Source of the DNA: Rugalucina vietnamica
Lineage: Eukaryota; Mollusca; Bivalvia; Lucinida; Lucinidae
Assembly (NCBI GenBank): GCA_964017185.1
Contig: OZ024882.1
Location: forward strand, 40,831,988-40,895,987
Length of the DNA: 64,000 nt
Direction of reading: 5' to 3'
Shown here: positions 12,501 to 27,500 of the stretch, in pieces
Layout: each line of letters starts with the position of its first letter
Position numbering within the stretch: position 1 is the stretch's first letter
The notes under the pieces: model-generated
What the model saw: the letters and a program-made list of their open reading frames with translations, nothing else
What the model was told of the DNA's origin: nothing
Databases searched by the model: none
Position numbers and translations under genes: made by a program

Positions 12501-15500
12501 TTAGTCGAATTATTGCGTAAATGCCAATGTCAACGCACTTTGTTAATTAATAGATGTGTTTCACCAGTAGCTGACACTAAATAATTCAAGCATTCCTACC
12601 GAATTACTTTGTATAACTGTGACTATTCCTAGAAAATGGTAGCATATAAAGATGTTCTTGATTGTAGGCTGCATGCCTCTTAGGAGTCCATTCGTCAGTT
12701 TATGGCAAGATAATTAGCACCTAGTACTGGTTGCTTCCATGACGTTTGTTCAATAACCCATCACAAGAGAACTTCAATGATGTTTGCTGTGGCTTCAAAT
12801 AGAAATTACTAGTCCCGGAGATTGGCATGCTCAGTGGTAAAAGTTATAAATATCAATATGGCGGCCCAGGAGCAATGAGCAGCATGTACAGTGTGAATAT
12901 AGGGATCAAACATGCCTTTTCATGCAGTAATGTTTGCTGATGCTTGGCGCTCGAGGCAGTTGTTTGAACCCAAGGCTTCTAGGCCAGGAACTCTGATCAA
13001 ACTGCTTCAAAGAGCTCGGCAAATGTTAATTCATTGAAATATAAGCATTTTAGCCAAGAACACGGGTTTTGCAGTTTGAACACGGCTCTCCGGCTGATTG
13101 CAAACGGCTTCAAACAGCTATGCACAAAGATATATGCAAGAATTCTGGTTTAAAAAGTTGGCTTCATGTCGTAATGCTGGCATGTTATGCTCTTTAATGA
13201 ATTTTTGTTTTTATAGCACCGTAATAATTGATGTACCCACAAAACAGGTGCACTGCCTGGATTTGGCTGAAAACCTGTAGCTGGGTGATATAAGACAAAC
13301 AACAAACAAAACTGTTGTATTTAAATTAATACATTAATGATGTTTGTGATGAGTAATAATGGAGCCACATCAGTTCAAATTTTCCATGAGGTCAGTTGTG
13401 AACCTATTAATTGAAGTTGGAAGTTGCACAACGGACTGCCTTGTCTCCATAGCTAAAGCAAAGGGACTTATTAACTGATATGTGGTATTCATGCAGCCCA
13501 AGTTCTGTCACAGTTGCGAAAAAGCAGGTTTTCCTGTTACGTGGTTCATTCTTGAAGTTTGGCTGGCTACCAGTTTCAGTTCATGGTTAATTTGTTGATG
13601 AGTACATTTTCATTATTTATTGATGGGTGGCATCATGAATTGCATTTGAACCTGAAAAATTCCTTCAAGGTTTGTTAACTTAATTTGGCAGCAAGGGCAG
13701 AAGCAAGAGGGAATATTTTAAGTTTTTCTTGCTTCTGTTCTAATCCTGTTTATTACCCGTGTGTTCAGTATGTCATTGTTGATTTGTCAGTAGCAGAAAT
13801 AAAAAGCACAGCAAATTCCCAAAATTTATATGATAGGCAGGCACCTGTTAGTGTGCTGTCTTGTCATTACTACAAAATGCATAAGTGTGTGGCAAACCAG
13901 GTGGTCAGAAAACAAAAACAGTCTACTGGGAAGTGGCATATCCAGGTAAAAATTCAAACATCAAAGAGACCAAGTTAGATGATTGACATGTACTTACAGC
14001 TGGGGAACTCAAAGTATGGCCAAAATAACACCTAAGTTCTTTCTAATGTTGCAAACAATCTATATAAATTCATTGATGAACTGTTGACTTCTTTGTGAAG
14101 TAGTGAAGAGATTACCCTATCAACTTGCCAACATAGAAATAATCTTCCTGACAATTTTCATGTGGTGATTGATTTATAAAGCCTGTTAGATTGGTACACA
14201 ATTGAAATCAGCAGATTTGGCCACCTTTTGTTGGTTCTGTTCAGGGTTGACAAGAGCAATTTGCAATTGATTTGGATTGAGGAAAAGTAGGAAATTTAAG
14301 TTTGGCCACCCTAAACAATTTAAAGATTAAGAAGTAATAAAAGAACCATTCAGTTACTTTGGCCATAATTTGTCTTCTTTTGGTGTAAAACATTATTTGA
14401 TCCTACCATAAACACTGTCAAAGGAAGTATTGATTTTTTAAGCAGGAATCTTCATAAAATAGGTAAAAAATACTGAATTTTATTGTGAAAATTATTTTGT
14501 TGATGATAATGATGATTGTGAATGTGGTTGCAATGATAATGGTGATGATAATAATGGTCTAGTTCAGTTCCACATACACCTGGACCTCTTTATAACACGG
14601 TTCATTACAACACGGTTTTGGATATTACACTGATCATTGTTGGACCCCAATTGGACTATTTTGCTATATGTCTATACATTTAACTCTCATTATAACATGG
14701 ATTGGATAGTTAACACGGAAATTGGCTTGGACCCCAGCAATAGTGTTATAAAGAGGTTGAGGTGTACTAGTTTCTTCTAAACTGTCAATTGTTTCTTTGA
14801 AAGTATTTACGGTAACAGTATAGGCAAGCTCAAAGACTACCTTTTCTGTTATTCAAAGGACCTGTCAATCTCAGTAGCTTTGGCTCTCTTTCCTGTCCAG
14901 GTGTTTTGCCACACACTTCTGCATTTTGTAGTATCTCATCAACAAGAAAATCTGTGATTTTAAATATAGTATATTTAATTGTATATTTAACATATATGTA
15001 TATTAATAATGACTTGTATATTATGTTAAAGATTTAGACCAGAATATAATATATTCAAAAAAGTAATAAAAGTTATCATAACATTATACTGACTACCGGT
15101 ATTTTGTTAAAGCTTTACTCAGTCTTCATATTGAAGAATTACAAGAAAATTAGAGAATACTGAACCTCAACATCTGAATACATACATGTACATAATGGGG
15201 TGGGGGTGGTTGGGATGGCATTGAGGGGGAGGGGATGTGAGGTGGGGTGGAGGGGGGGAGATATTTCCTGTAACAGGTTCACAATACTTCTTAACCCATA
15301 TTTGATGAATGGATTTTCCCACCATTATTTATTGGGTGAGTCCACTTCCATTTTTAGGGGTGTTAGGAGTGATTTTTAATTTTTATCTCATTTTTCGATG
15401 AAATTCCTCCAAGCAAACAGAATAGCCCCAGATGGGACGCCGCGTTCTGCGGCGTCACATCTGGGGCTATGCTGTTTGCCTATGTCCCATAAAAGGGACA

Positions 15501-18500
15501 CCATACTTAAATGGGTTAGTTTACAAAGCCTATTTGAGATACTTATCTAAGATACCTATCATACCTTTGGTCAGTTTTTGACATCTACAAAATAAGGGGT
15601 GCTGTAATGAATTGACAGTAAATATAGGTTGGTGATCATTTTGACAGTAAATAAATGGGACATTTTTGTAAACAGATTGATGTAATGACATCCTACATTT
15701 GGTAATAACATCCCTATTAATTACTTGATGTCCAATCTTGGTTAAAGTAAGACATAAATCTTGGTGGTTACTTGATCATTTTTTTTTCCTATGGACAGTA
15801 AAATTAGCCACAAAAGCATTAAAACATTTGCAGTGGGTACTCATTGGGATTGATATGTATGAGGGATTCTTGGAAGCTCATAAAAATTCTTTTTAAAGGG
15901 GAAATAGGAAAAATAATCTCTAAATTGTTTACTGTTATTCCACCTTATCTGGAAAGTTTGAGGGTCATTAGGGGTCACAGTTTAATTTGACAGATGATGG
16001 ACCATTACATGCCTCATTGCCCCTAGGTCATAACTAAAGTAAGCTTTAAAGATGTATAGTTCAGTTGTGATTATTGAGTTCAGATGATGTGGCTGCACTA
16101 TGACTCATTTTCAACAAAAAGTTGACATTGTTCCTCAGACTGTCAGAGTGTGAAGCTTGAGGACTCCTAATAACTGTGGCAAGATAACCTCTTTTGGCAT
16201 CATTAAACTGGATGTGATTTTCCTTGAAGAAACTAGGTAATACACATGTTTATTACACTTTCTAAAATAAACATTCATAAATAAAAGAAATAAAAGTTTA
16301 TTAAAAGTTTATTTAGACCAGGAGCCTATAATCTCTTACAGATTATAGGCTCCTGATTAAGACCAATATGAAATATTTTAGTAACCCCATGTATAAGCAT
16401 GTTTGTAAAAATCATACCCGCATGTATAATTTAAATTGTACACATGTATAATTTTGTTGCGGTAAAAGTTGGCAAATGATCTGGAAATGGAGCAATTAGA
16501 AAGAAATTCCCACTCCAAAAGCTGAGGAGGGAAAAACTAGATTGGCAATCATGTATTTATACTAAGAAAACATAGTGTTAGCCGAGTGAGCAGCTATTTC
16601 GCAATTGGTGACCACTCTTTTACCCGAACTTAACAAAACCAGAGGACCATTGGTCCTGTAAACGCTCACCTGAGATCTTTCATACACGGTAAGCTTTTTA
16701 TATACATGTATTTTAAGCCCTAGGGCAGGGCCAGTTCCTGGAGGCCAATTTTTTTTTCATAAACAAAAATATGCTGTCCATTTGCTCATTCCAAGCAAGT
16801 ATTCTGCCATTAAATGACATCTTCCCACTTTTCCCCATTTAAATGCATAGGTGGCCTAAGTTGACCTTGCCGCAAAATAGGTCAAGGTCATCCCAGGGTC
16901 ATGATTTATATAAAATTTGTAGAGCTCCTCTCCCTGATGCTTCATGCTAAGTTTCAAAATCATAGGCCTTCTGGTTCTGAAGGAGAAGATTTTTAAGGGT
17001 TTTTGCTATTTATAGCCATGGCGGCCATCTTGGTCATGTGACCTTGACCATTTATACAAACTTTCATTCACTCTTCCTAAGAATGCTCCACATAAAGTTT
17101 GGCTTTGATTGGCCAAGCGGTTTCAGAGAAGAAGATCTTTGAATATCACTGTAATACACATGTATATTGCCCCGGTGTGGGGGCAGACAGACCCCTGGGG
17201 TCCAATTTTTTCAGAATCATCAATCTTAAGTCCATTTGCCCATTTCCTGGAAGTTTTTCCCTACAAATGACATTTTAACACTTTTCCCCATTCAAATGGA
17301 TGAGCGGCCTATGTTGACCTTGCCGTAAAATAGGTCAAGGTCATCCCAGGGTCATGATTTATACAAACTTTGTAGAGCTCCAGTCACTGATGCTTCACAC
17401 CAAGTTTCAAAATCATTGGCCTTCTGGTTCTGGAGAAGAAGATTTTTAAAGTTTTTTTTTCTATTTATAGCCATGGCAGCCATCTTGGTCACGTGACCTT
17501 GACCATTTATATAAACTTTCTTTCCCCCTTCCCAAGGATCACGGCTAACAAACCTTTAAATGCGTAACCGCGGTTAAGAAAAGAAATCCGTTTCATGTCC
17601 TTCCGGTTTCGCATCAGATGACCAACAAAAGGTAAACAAACTTTTGCAGCTCGTGTTTCCGAGTAAAATATTTCGATTCGAAGACAAATATTTTAATTCT
17701 CTCAATGCTATTTTATTAGTTAGACATTGCTATATTTGGACCCAAAAGGATTTCCAGAAATTTTTCTTTATAATCATGATTTTTATTCCCTACCCCAAAA
17801 CACATCTTGGGATTGCATTGTACACGACGAAAATGTGGGTCAGTCGCAGGGATATTTTTAGATTTCCGCTCATTACGTCCATATTAACGGAAAGCAATAC
17901 AGTGCGCAGATGATTTTAACATTGTGTGAGGTCTGGTGACAGTTTCGTTTCCTCTGGCCAATGCATTCTATGCACATGTGGTTAAAAGCTGTGTCAACAT
18001 TTCGGTTACGAATTTAATCATTAGAATGATAGCAATATAGTCATTATAGAACACATGTATTAAAGTTTTTGTTTTTGTTAATTGTTTTACGCTGAAGATT
18101 ATTGTCACATTCTCTCGTCCTTTCTTAATAGTTGCTTACTCAAATTTGGTGTGTTTGTGATATTTGCAGTGAAAATGTTTGGTATAGAATAATACACACT
18201 GTCTATGAAATACATGTAATACAATAGTTCGCATGCATGATATTCCTGTTCATGAAGACGATTTTACAGCATTCTGTATACTTTAATTTGTTTTTTCTTG
18301 GTTTTATATGTCTTTCAAAACGCTTAACAGGGAAATAAATACCATAACTTGAACAGGTTGCGGTTTTCAAACGTATCTTGAAATATATCCTTCATATTTT
18401 AATGATTAAATGCGTACCCATCTTTTCCTTCCCTTCAAATCGATAATGACGGGCACTAACACAACGAAATACTGGCACAGACATCAGATGCAATTTAGTT

Positions 18501-21500
18501 AATACATATCTGTAAATTTGTCGTGGAACAATTACTAAAATTTGATATTTACCAGCAAATTGTCCAATTTTTAGTTGTATTTCGCCGACTTTGGCCTTGT
18601 TGGAACACTAGGTTCGAAGAAGGGAATAAATAACTCAACGACCATCGAATTATTTTGCGAGCTACTTTGGTGCTGAGTTACAATAGTAAACAAGTGACAA
18701 AATAGCATTCATAGATAATCGATATATTTCTGTACTAAAATATAATCACCAATCGATCCTAGTAGTGTATGTTTTGTTTACCTTTTCTTGGTCTTCATAT
18801 GCGGAACCGGAAGGGCGTGAATCGGATTTTCTTTCTTAACCGGCGGTTACGCATTTAAAGGTTTGTTAGCCGTGAGGATGCTCCATATGAAGTTTGGCTT
18901 TGATTGGCCAAGCGGTTTCAGGGGAGAAGATGTTTCATTATTATAAAAATATACATGTATATAGCCCAGGGGCAGGGGCAGACAACCCCCCAGGGGCTAA
19001 AATTTTCCATTAACATTAATCTTCTGTCCACTTGCCTATTCCCACTAAGTTTTACCCATTAATAGCATTTTACCATTTTTTCCCATTCAAATGCATTGGC
19101 GACCTAAGTTGACCTTGCCGTAAAATAGGTCAAGGTCATCCTAGGGTCATGATTTATATAAACTATGATGGGCCTGAGTCCTTGATACTACATACCAAGT
19201 TTCGTGGAAATCGGCCCACTGGTTCTGGAGAAGAAGATTTTTAAAGGTTTTTGCTATTTATAGGCATGGCGGCCATCTTGGTCATGTGACCTGGACCATT
19301 TATATAAACTTTCATTCCCCCTTCCTAAGGATGCTCCACATGAAGTTTGGCTTTGATTGGCCAAGCGGTTTCAGAGGAGAAGATCTTTGAAATTGTGGAC
19401 GGACGACGACGACAGACGAAGGACGGACGGACGACGGAGCATGGCCATCCTATAAGCTCACCTTGTGAGCCTTCGGCTCAGGTGAGCTAAAAAATGAAAA
19501 CGTATATAAAGTGCAAACAGCACAAAAATTCAACAACATAAACATAAAACAATTAGAACCACAACAGAAGTATAGCCTTGGCACGATCAGTAATATAGAA
19601 TTAATTTGAAGTTTTCTTTGTTGGTGTTCTGATCTTTGTGGAACCACACTTGCTTTGATCTGCGGTTTATATTCTATGGTTTCAAACATGTCAAGCTGAA
19701 AGTCAAGAATAATCTGGGCTTAGACCGATTATCAACAAATTGAACACACACAGCTTACTATAGATTTGTAACTACTCTTGTTATAGTACACGGGATCTGT
19801 CCACAAACACACTTCATGGTTTAAGAAAGTACTTGAGGATATTTTTAAAGGTTTGTTGGTGCAATTAGTCAAGCTAATGTGTGAATTCATGGTCAAAGGA
19901 CTTAGGACCTAAGCTTCAATGGTCTACTTGAAACCATTCAAAAGTTCATAGTGGTTTTAATATTTAGGCAACACAAGAAAAGAGAACTTTATTGTCCTGT
20001 ATGGTGCGAAATAAGTTTTTGTTTCAGTTTGGCACATACCATGTTTGCAGAAAGCAAATGTGTGAAGTCTAGAATGGAAAAGGAATGGCTTTACCCTAAG
20101 CTTGCTTGTACCGTCACACAAAAATCAGCTGATCAGCTTTTGATGGCGCACTTATCATTTTGTAAATTTTGCCAGACGAAGCACAATGAAATTTGTCACA
20201 TTTTATTTTTGCAAATGACAGCTGTGCAAAAAGTAGTGAAAATCTTTAAAATATCTAAATTATTGTAAAAATATCTTGGAACATTTTGATTTATAAGGAT
20301 AAAGATTTAATGTAAGTTGATTACATGCATCATTTTCAAGGGATATAACAATAACTGGGCTTTGGCAAGACAGTTAAGTAGGATTGTAACAGATTTAGTC
20401 TTCTGTAACAATTTGATCAGGTGGTGGTTATGCATTAAACATTGTATGCAACATTTTGTTTGGATTTCATTTGCATGCCTATTTCATGCAGTCTGTGATC
20501 ATTCAGAAATCAAAATCAGACTCTTTGAGCATTTCATGGCAATCTGAAAAGCTTAAGATAGACTATATAGATACCAGAAAAGTGCAGATGCACGCATATC
20601 AGGTTTTAATCTGCATGCATCATTCCAATCCTTGAATTTATGCATGTACAGGTATAATTATGTTTTTATGTTTGTCTAGACATGTACATGTAATGTTGAG
20701 ATATCAAATAGAAAATACAAGATTGATGCATATAAAGTATTTAAGCCGCCTCATGGGAAAACCAACAATCTGCATAGGCGAAAACAAAGACGCAGATCAG
20801 CTTCGCGGTAAACGCGAAGCTGATCAGCGCCTTTGTTTTCGCTACACGGATAGTACACTTCCTCTTCTTCTTAAATCCGAAATTTCAAGATTCTAGCTCT
20901 TTTCTGTGACTGTACAGGTCGGTTTATGTCGGACCTGGTCGGAAACCACATTGTTGGTTTTCCCACGAGGTGGCTCATATCAAATAGAAAATACAAGATT
21001 GATGCATATAAAGTATTTCATTATCTCTAGGCTGTCAGGAATCACACTACATGCACATGACTGTGCAGACTTTTCTAATTAGTCACTGAACCATTGTGCA
21101 CTAATGCACCTGTCATTTGTAACCACCCCTCCCCCACCTATGGGAAGGGTGGGAATTATGACTTTCAGCTGTCAGTGCCCTGCTATAAGCCCCACCCCCA
21201 GGGGGCAAACTGGAGGTCAAAACTTTGCTCTTTTCCCTGCCCTTCGCAATAGAAAATCTCCCTGTGGTAAGGATTCTAATGTCAAAACCCTGTCGTTTCC
21301 CCTGCACTGCGGGGACACTTGAAAAGTAAATGGGCCACAACATGAGAAAATGTGCCTTCAAACAATTTTTTGAGTATAAGAAAAACAAAGTTTCTTTGAA
21401 TGTTTAATGTTTCTAGAGTCTATTAGTCTTTATTTGACCAGATTATTTAAGTTATTTTGTGAGTTATGACCAATTTACTATATGAACCCCACAGACGTCA

Positions 21501-24500
21501 TTGTCCTCAAAAATGACGTCAAAATTACGTAATGCATTTCTGCATGTAAGTAGAGCTTACATAACTCGATGCATTTGCTTAAAACTGTTTAAGCACTGGT
21601 CAGAATCTATTGTTAAGATAGAAGCATACCATCCTTACAGGCAATCTCTTGTAATTATTTTGTCCATTGTTATGATGATTCGGTTGCTATGGTTACCGTT
21701 TAACGATAGATAATGGAAAATTATGTGTATTATGGGCTAAAACAAGGGCAGATAACTCCAAATATTGAAAGATAATATGTTTTAAAACTCATTCATTTGA
21801 TAGCACAGTGTTGTAAGATTACAAAAACAGTGTTATTTCTAAAACGTACATTACATCATTTTTCCGCATTTTGTTGCTTTCTACAAGTTTAGTCAGAATG
21901 TCCGAAGATACATTTTGTCGCGCTGAGGTTCAAATTGCCCTGCACTTTAGCCCAGCTATCCCCCACCCTTCCCCATAGCTAGGTGGGGGGCAGTGGTTAC
22001 AGATGACTGGTGCATAATCATCTGTAACCATGACACTCCCTAGCGGAAAGTTTAACTTTTGTCCAGCATAACACTAGCTCCCCACCACCCCCACTGACGG
22101 GACATTCATTAAGTATTAAACATGACAGTTTTCCTCTGCAGGCTACTATGTTAATAATGTACTGTCCTATTTTGCCTGAATAATGCCTGAAAACCGCTGA
22201 TGCCTGGAACTTTGGAATAGATTGAAGGTCAAAATCAAGCTAGGTTCCCTCAGCCCTTCCCCTATGCTGGTGGTACCATGGTTACAAATGACTGGTGTAT
22301 TAAAAAAGCATAGTGACAGAGCTTCTCAGAATTCCAGCTCTCCAGCTATGATGGAATGCCAGAATTATTGACCCATTGATTTTTGTCGTCAATTTCATGA
22401 GCAATGCCAGATGAGGACATGCATGCATTTTCCAGTTCCATAATTCATGACATTCCACAGAAATTCCAATGGATATTGAGTCTGTTATAATATTGATTGG
22501 TTGGACACTAAAGTCTTGTTAAGGCATTTTTGGTCCTTTTTGGTTGTGATTTCTCATGGAGATCGAAGTCTTTAATTGTGGTAAGTGAAGTGGTTTCATG
22601 TGTCTTTATCATCATTTTGCATAAGATTAAATTTAAGTTTTAATGAGTTCAGGAAATAATTGGAGAAATATTATTATGCCCTCAATGTAGCAAAGAACCA
22701 TTTAAATTTCAGAAAGTGAAGAAAGTGTTGTGGTGCTTTGAAAAATAAAATTTCTTAATGATGAAAATAAAAAGTAACATTTATGATGTAATGCATTTTG
22801 GTACTGGAAAGTGAGTTGATGGATCCTTGGAGAATTAGGTGTAGGTTCAAAAGCATGGATGTAAATGTCAACTATTTCTGTAATTATTATTGCATAATCA
22901 CAAGGGACATCAACAAACATGTGCCAAAAACTAGGAATGCTTTGTGCATATAGTGCCAGTGTTGGTAGTAAAAATTGCACTAGAAATAATTCGGACAAAG
23001 TCTATAGTATCATTGCTTTTTTCCGATGCAGGGTGCAATCCACAAGATTTTGCCTCATACAAATTACATTTTTGCTTTAGAATGAAACTGTATGTGTTTG
23101 AAAAAAAAAATCATTTATAAATCACACCTCTTCTGAAGATACAGAACTTTTTTTTCTTCTTTAAAATAGTTTCCAGGTATATTAAAGGATCCAGGTATAA
23201 TTAAGTTGCCAGAGCTTATTTTCTCTGATCCAGATAGATTAAGATTGATCAGATTAAGAAAATGTGAAAGTACCAAAATTCACCCATAAAACTTCATCAT
23301 TGCCCTAAAAATAGCCTACTCTAAAGTGAATAGGGAGTGAGTGGCAAAGGCAGAAACTCATGCACCCCAGGATGGGGGATGTACATATTGTATTTGAGCC
23401 GTGTCGTGAGAAAACCGGATTTTTGCCTATGCGAAAACAAAGCCGCAGATCAGCTTCGCAGTAACTGCGAAGCTGATCAGCGCCTTTGTTTTCGCTACTC
23501 GGATAGTACAATTCCTTTTCTTCCTAAATCCGAAATTTCAAGGTTCTAGAATGCTTCTGAGACTGTAAAGACCGGTTAGTGTCGGACCTGGTCGGAAACC
23601 CCGAAGCCCGGTTTTCTTGCAACGAGGCTCATTTATGAATGACTGATGCAGACAAAATTGCAAACATTAGATTGAACCGGCAAAATTGCTTTGTACCCTG
23701 ATATATTTCCTGATTTCCTATTCAGTTTCATCGCTAGGTCTGGGAAAATGAACTTCTTAGGATTAAATTCTGGTATTTGGATTAATTTCCCACTGATATT
23801 TCCTCTTATCAGAATTATAATCAGTTTAATCAAGAATTTAGATAGCTCCTGTATTAAACTGTTTTTAAAGCCTGGTTTTGAAAATGTAAAGTCCAATTCG
23901 CATGCGCCAAAAATACACACGTGTAAATATACTCCGGTGTGTATTTATACTCCGGTGTGCAAATCAACCTGAGAGTAAATTTAAATTGCGTTCGCATGGT
24001 TTTTATCGCCAGGAGTATTTTTGTAGGTAAATTTATCATTTCTGGATTAAAACCTGTTCATTTAAGTTTTCTGTAAGAGGCTGCTTCAAGGTGTTCATGT
24101 AGATTTTGGCAGCAGAGGGGAATCATGTAATGGTCAGGCATAACCTCAGCAGTTATACAGTTCCCTTTTTTCATCCACCGTTAAAATGCCCCAAGAATCC
24201 TAACCAAGAATGATGAAGAAATAGTGTGGCTGTTTGCACTCCATATGATCTAAAATGTGATGAATGGCAATAAACTCTTATTTAGCAACAATGTCCACAG
24301 TTTCAGCAACTGTCATATAATCAGTTAGGAACAAAAAAAGTGAAAATTCGTTATCTAAAAGCAGAATATTGACTTGAAATAAAAATACTCATGGGTAAAT
24401 TTTACTTTGCGTTCGCATGGGACATAATAGTAAATTTACACGTGTGTATTTGTAAAAATAAAATTTGCATCTGGTCAGACCCAGGAGTAAATTTACCCAT

Positions 24501-27500
24501 ATGTAAATATACTCCGGTGTGTATTCGCGTTCGCATGCGCCATTTACTTACCCCGAGTAAAATTTGCACACCGGAGTATATTTACACGTGTGTATTTTTG
24601 GCGCATGCGAATTGGACTTAAGACTATTTCTTACAGCCTTGTGTGCATTTTGACGGCCATTGGCGAATGTTGTGGTGCAGGTATGCATGGTAACATTATG
24701 AATAAATGGTCATTATCAGCTTGTGCTTATATAGCAAACAAGTGATGTTGCAAATTTTTGTAAGTCAGTGCTGTGTTTAACATTATCTAATGGTTCTCAA
24801 TATATGGTTGGATGTTTGGATTTGTGCACATTGCTTTGTTTGTGTTGTAATGTTGTGTCTTACCTGAGCAAATGCATTTTATCCAAATAAATGTAGACTT
24901 TATCAGTATATCAGTATGCGCCATATCGTGAGAGAACCTGCCTTTTGCATATAGCATAACATCATACAGGGAGTGTGTGTGTGTGGGAAGGGGTGATGGT
25001 GTAACTGTAAAACTGGTACAATCATTCTAGAATCAATTCTCTGAGGCCATAATTTCAAGCCTCTGAACCAGCTCCTTTGCTCGGTTAATTCATTTTTTAT
25101 AGCTTACTCTAATGTTGAAACTCGCCAAAGATGGTTTTCCTCGAGACATTGCTCATATTGCTTTGGAATTCAGGAGTTAAGTATTTTATTGATGAAAGAC
25201 TGGTTTGTTTTCTTAAACTTTTTATTTTGTTGATTGTTGAATGAGATTGAACAATTTGAATAGTTGTCAGTGAACGGTTTTGGGATTTTGAGTTGCTCTG
25301 ATTGGGTATGTAGTAATTTTTCTGGATCTTGTGCAAGTAGATTCAAAACAGGGAATAGACAAAAAAATATAAAGATTTAAAATGTATGAACATGTATTTT
25401 GTTTTTATTTTGAGTAGTGATTTATGAAGTGATGGAGCATTGAAACTCAGAATTGAGATATCCTGGGTTCAAAGGCCAATTCATTTTACCTTTTCCAATG
25501 TATTAATAACATGTGCACTATGAACAGTCATGCAATGTTCAACTCGCTTTTTCAACTCGCAACTTGCAACTCACAGATTACTGAGACTCTGGTCACTCAG
25601 AGGCAGCAATAAGGAAACAAAGATATTGAATTGACCACTATACTAGTATACTAGAAACAAATGCTGCCTTGTGCCCTATGAGCCGCATCATTAGAAAACT
25701 GGATATTTGCCTATGCGAAAACAAAGGTGCAGAATCAGCTTTGCAGTAACTGAGAAGCTGACTACGAAGCTGATCAGCGCCTTTGTTTTCGCTACACAGA
25801 TAGTACAATTTCACTTCTTCTTAAATCCGAAATTTCAAGTTTCTAGCCTGCTTCTGTTACTGTACAGGTTGGCTTGTGTCAGACCAGGTAGGAAACCCGA
25901 AGACCGGTTTTCTAGCGTCACGGCTCGTATGTTTCTATGTTTTTAGTTATTTAGTTATTTACCATGATTTGGGGTTAATTGGTATTGATGGGTAAACTTG
26001 GGAAAACACATATTTCTTGTTGTGATAACAATCTCCTAGCCTACTGTGCAAAGTTCACAAGTCAAAACTGTTATTTTTGGCCATAGATTTGGACCTGATT
26101 CAGAACCACAATTAAGAAAATTAATGCTTTTATTAACCTTTTATTTATACCTGAATTTTTGCAGGTATTCTGACCTTTACCTTGTATTTATTGGAACTTT
26201 GATGGTGGAGTTGTCAGAAGAGAAATATTATTCGGCTTGAAGAAGATTTAAGTTTTAATCACATAATGATAATTCAAAAATTTGATACAGTACTGTAGTT
26301 ACCACAGAATGTCTTGTAAACTATGACCAGGGGATCATTGGTTCAATCTGGGTCTTTTCCAGTCTTTGGATGATCAAGTCTTTAAACTGATGAGGTTCCA
26401 TCTCTATATGACCTTAGCTGTTGAGTGGGACGTAAAGCAGGAAATCAGCCAACCAATTACTACAGTATCATACTAAAAACTACAGTCCAGCCTGTCTTAA
26501 GCAAGTGACCAAGGGAAACACTAAAATCACTATACTATGTACTATAAAACAGTTGCTCAGAAATCGTAGTGTACAAGTATAGGAGCGCTCCCCTGTTTGC
26601 TAAAGCTTACAGGGTTTACACTAAATCTGTGGCCACACGTGTGTCCCTGACCTTACGAGAATGACATCAATTCAATACACGTAATATAATTATATATTCA
26701 AGGTAGCTTATATTTCAACCATGCATTCTGATGATTTGCAATATATGATCATTTGTTTATTGCAATCTGACAAAATATGAAAATTTATTTTTTATCTGTT
26801 TTCAGCAATCCAATCCCTAGACTCCCTCAACGACCAGATCGTACAGTACATCTTCAACCCACTTCACCATGGCGACATCGAAATCGAAAAGGAACTCGAG
26901 CCCAAGGAACAGGAAACTCTTAAATCGTCTATGGGACTGATTCGACGTTTACTTCAAGACGCACAATCTAAATTCAGAAACATGGTTGAGGACAATAAGC
27001 AGTTAGCGGCGAAGATTGACGGTTCTATAAATGCTGCGAACCAGGAAGTTAGTGCATTAAGGGTAGAACTTGAGGATACGAATAAACGATTGACGGAAAT
27101 AAGTGCTGCTGATTCTGTGAAAAAGGATTATGGAATGCAAGTGGATGAAAACGATGTAGAATGTAAGTTTTAATATCGTCATCATTGTTGATTTTAGATT
27201 AAGCTCGATATTGACCTCTGGCACGTCAAAAGTTAGGCGAGTCCTTGAAGTAGCATAAGGGTATTCAGATAGTAACAGTGCAGATACAGACAGCTTGTGG
27301 CATTTCATCTTGATTTTCCTTTCAAAAGTGTCATTCCCCAAGGAATGTGCACTTAGTATTAAATATCTACTACAGTACTACAGTGTACTTTGCTGTTTGG
27401 GGAACTTCTGTTTGACACAGCAGATTGCAATTTAATATACAAAATAATCTTTGTACCCAACATCAGTTAAAGGTCATTAAGAAGTGATTTGAAAAATTTG

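Larger units (their letters stand above)
14765..16459. other. Intronic; G-rich tract and two hairpins only
   Basis: Apart from 15190-15262, 15413-15479 and 16320-16354, no gene or named repeat is seen. AT-rich run at 14950-15060. Confidence 0.5.

Noticed and set aside
19951..20268. 105-codon + strand frame
   Set aside because: Cys/Lys-rich chance frame in AT-rich intron; no domain and no splice sites that fit kazrin phases.
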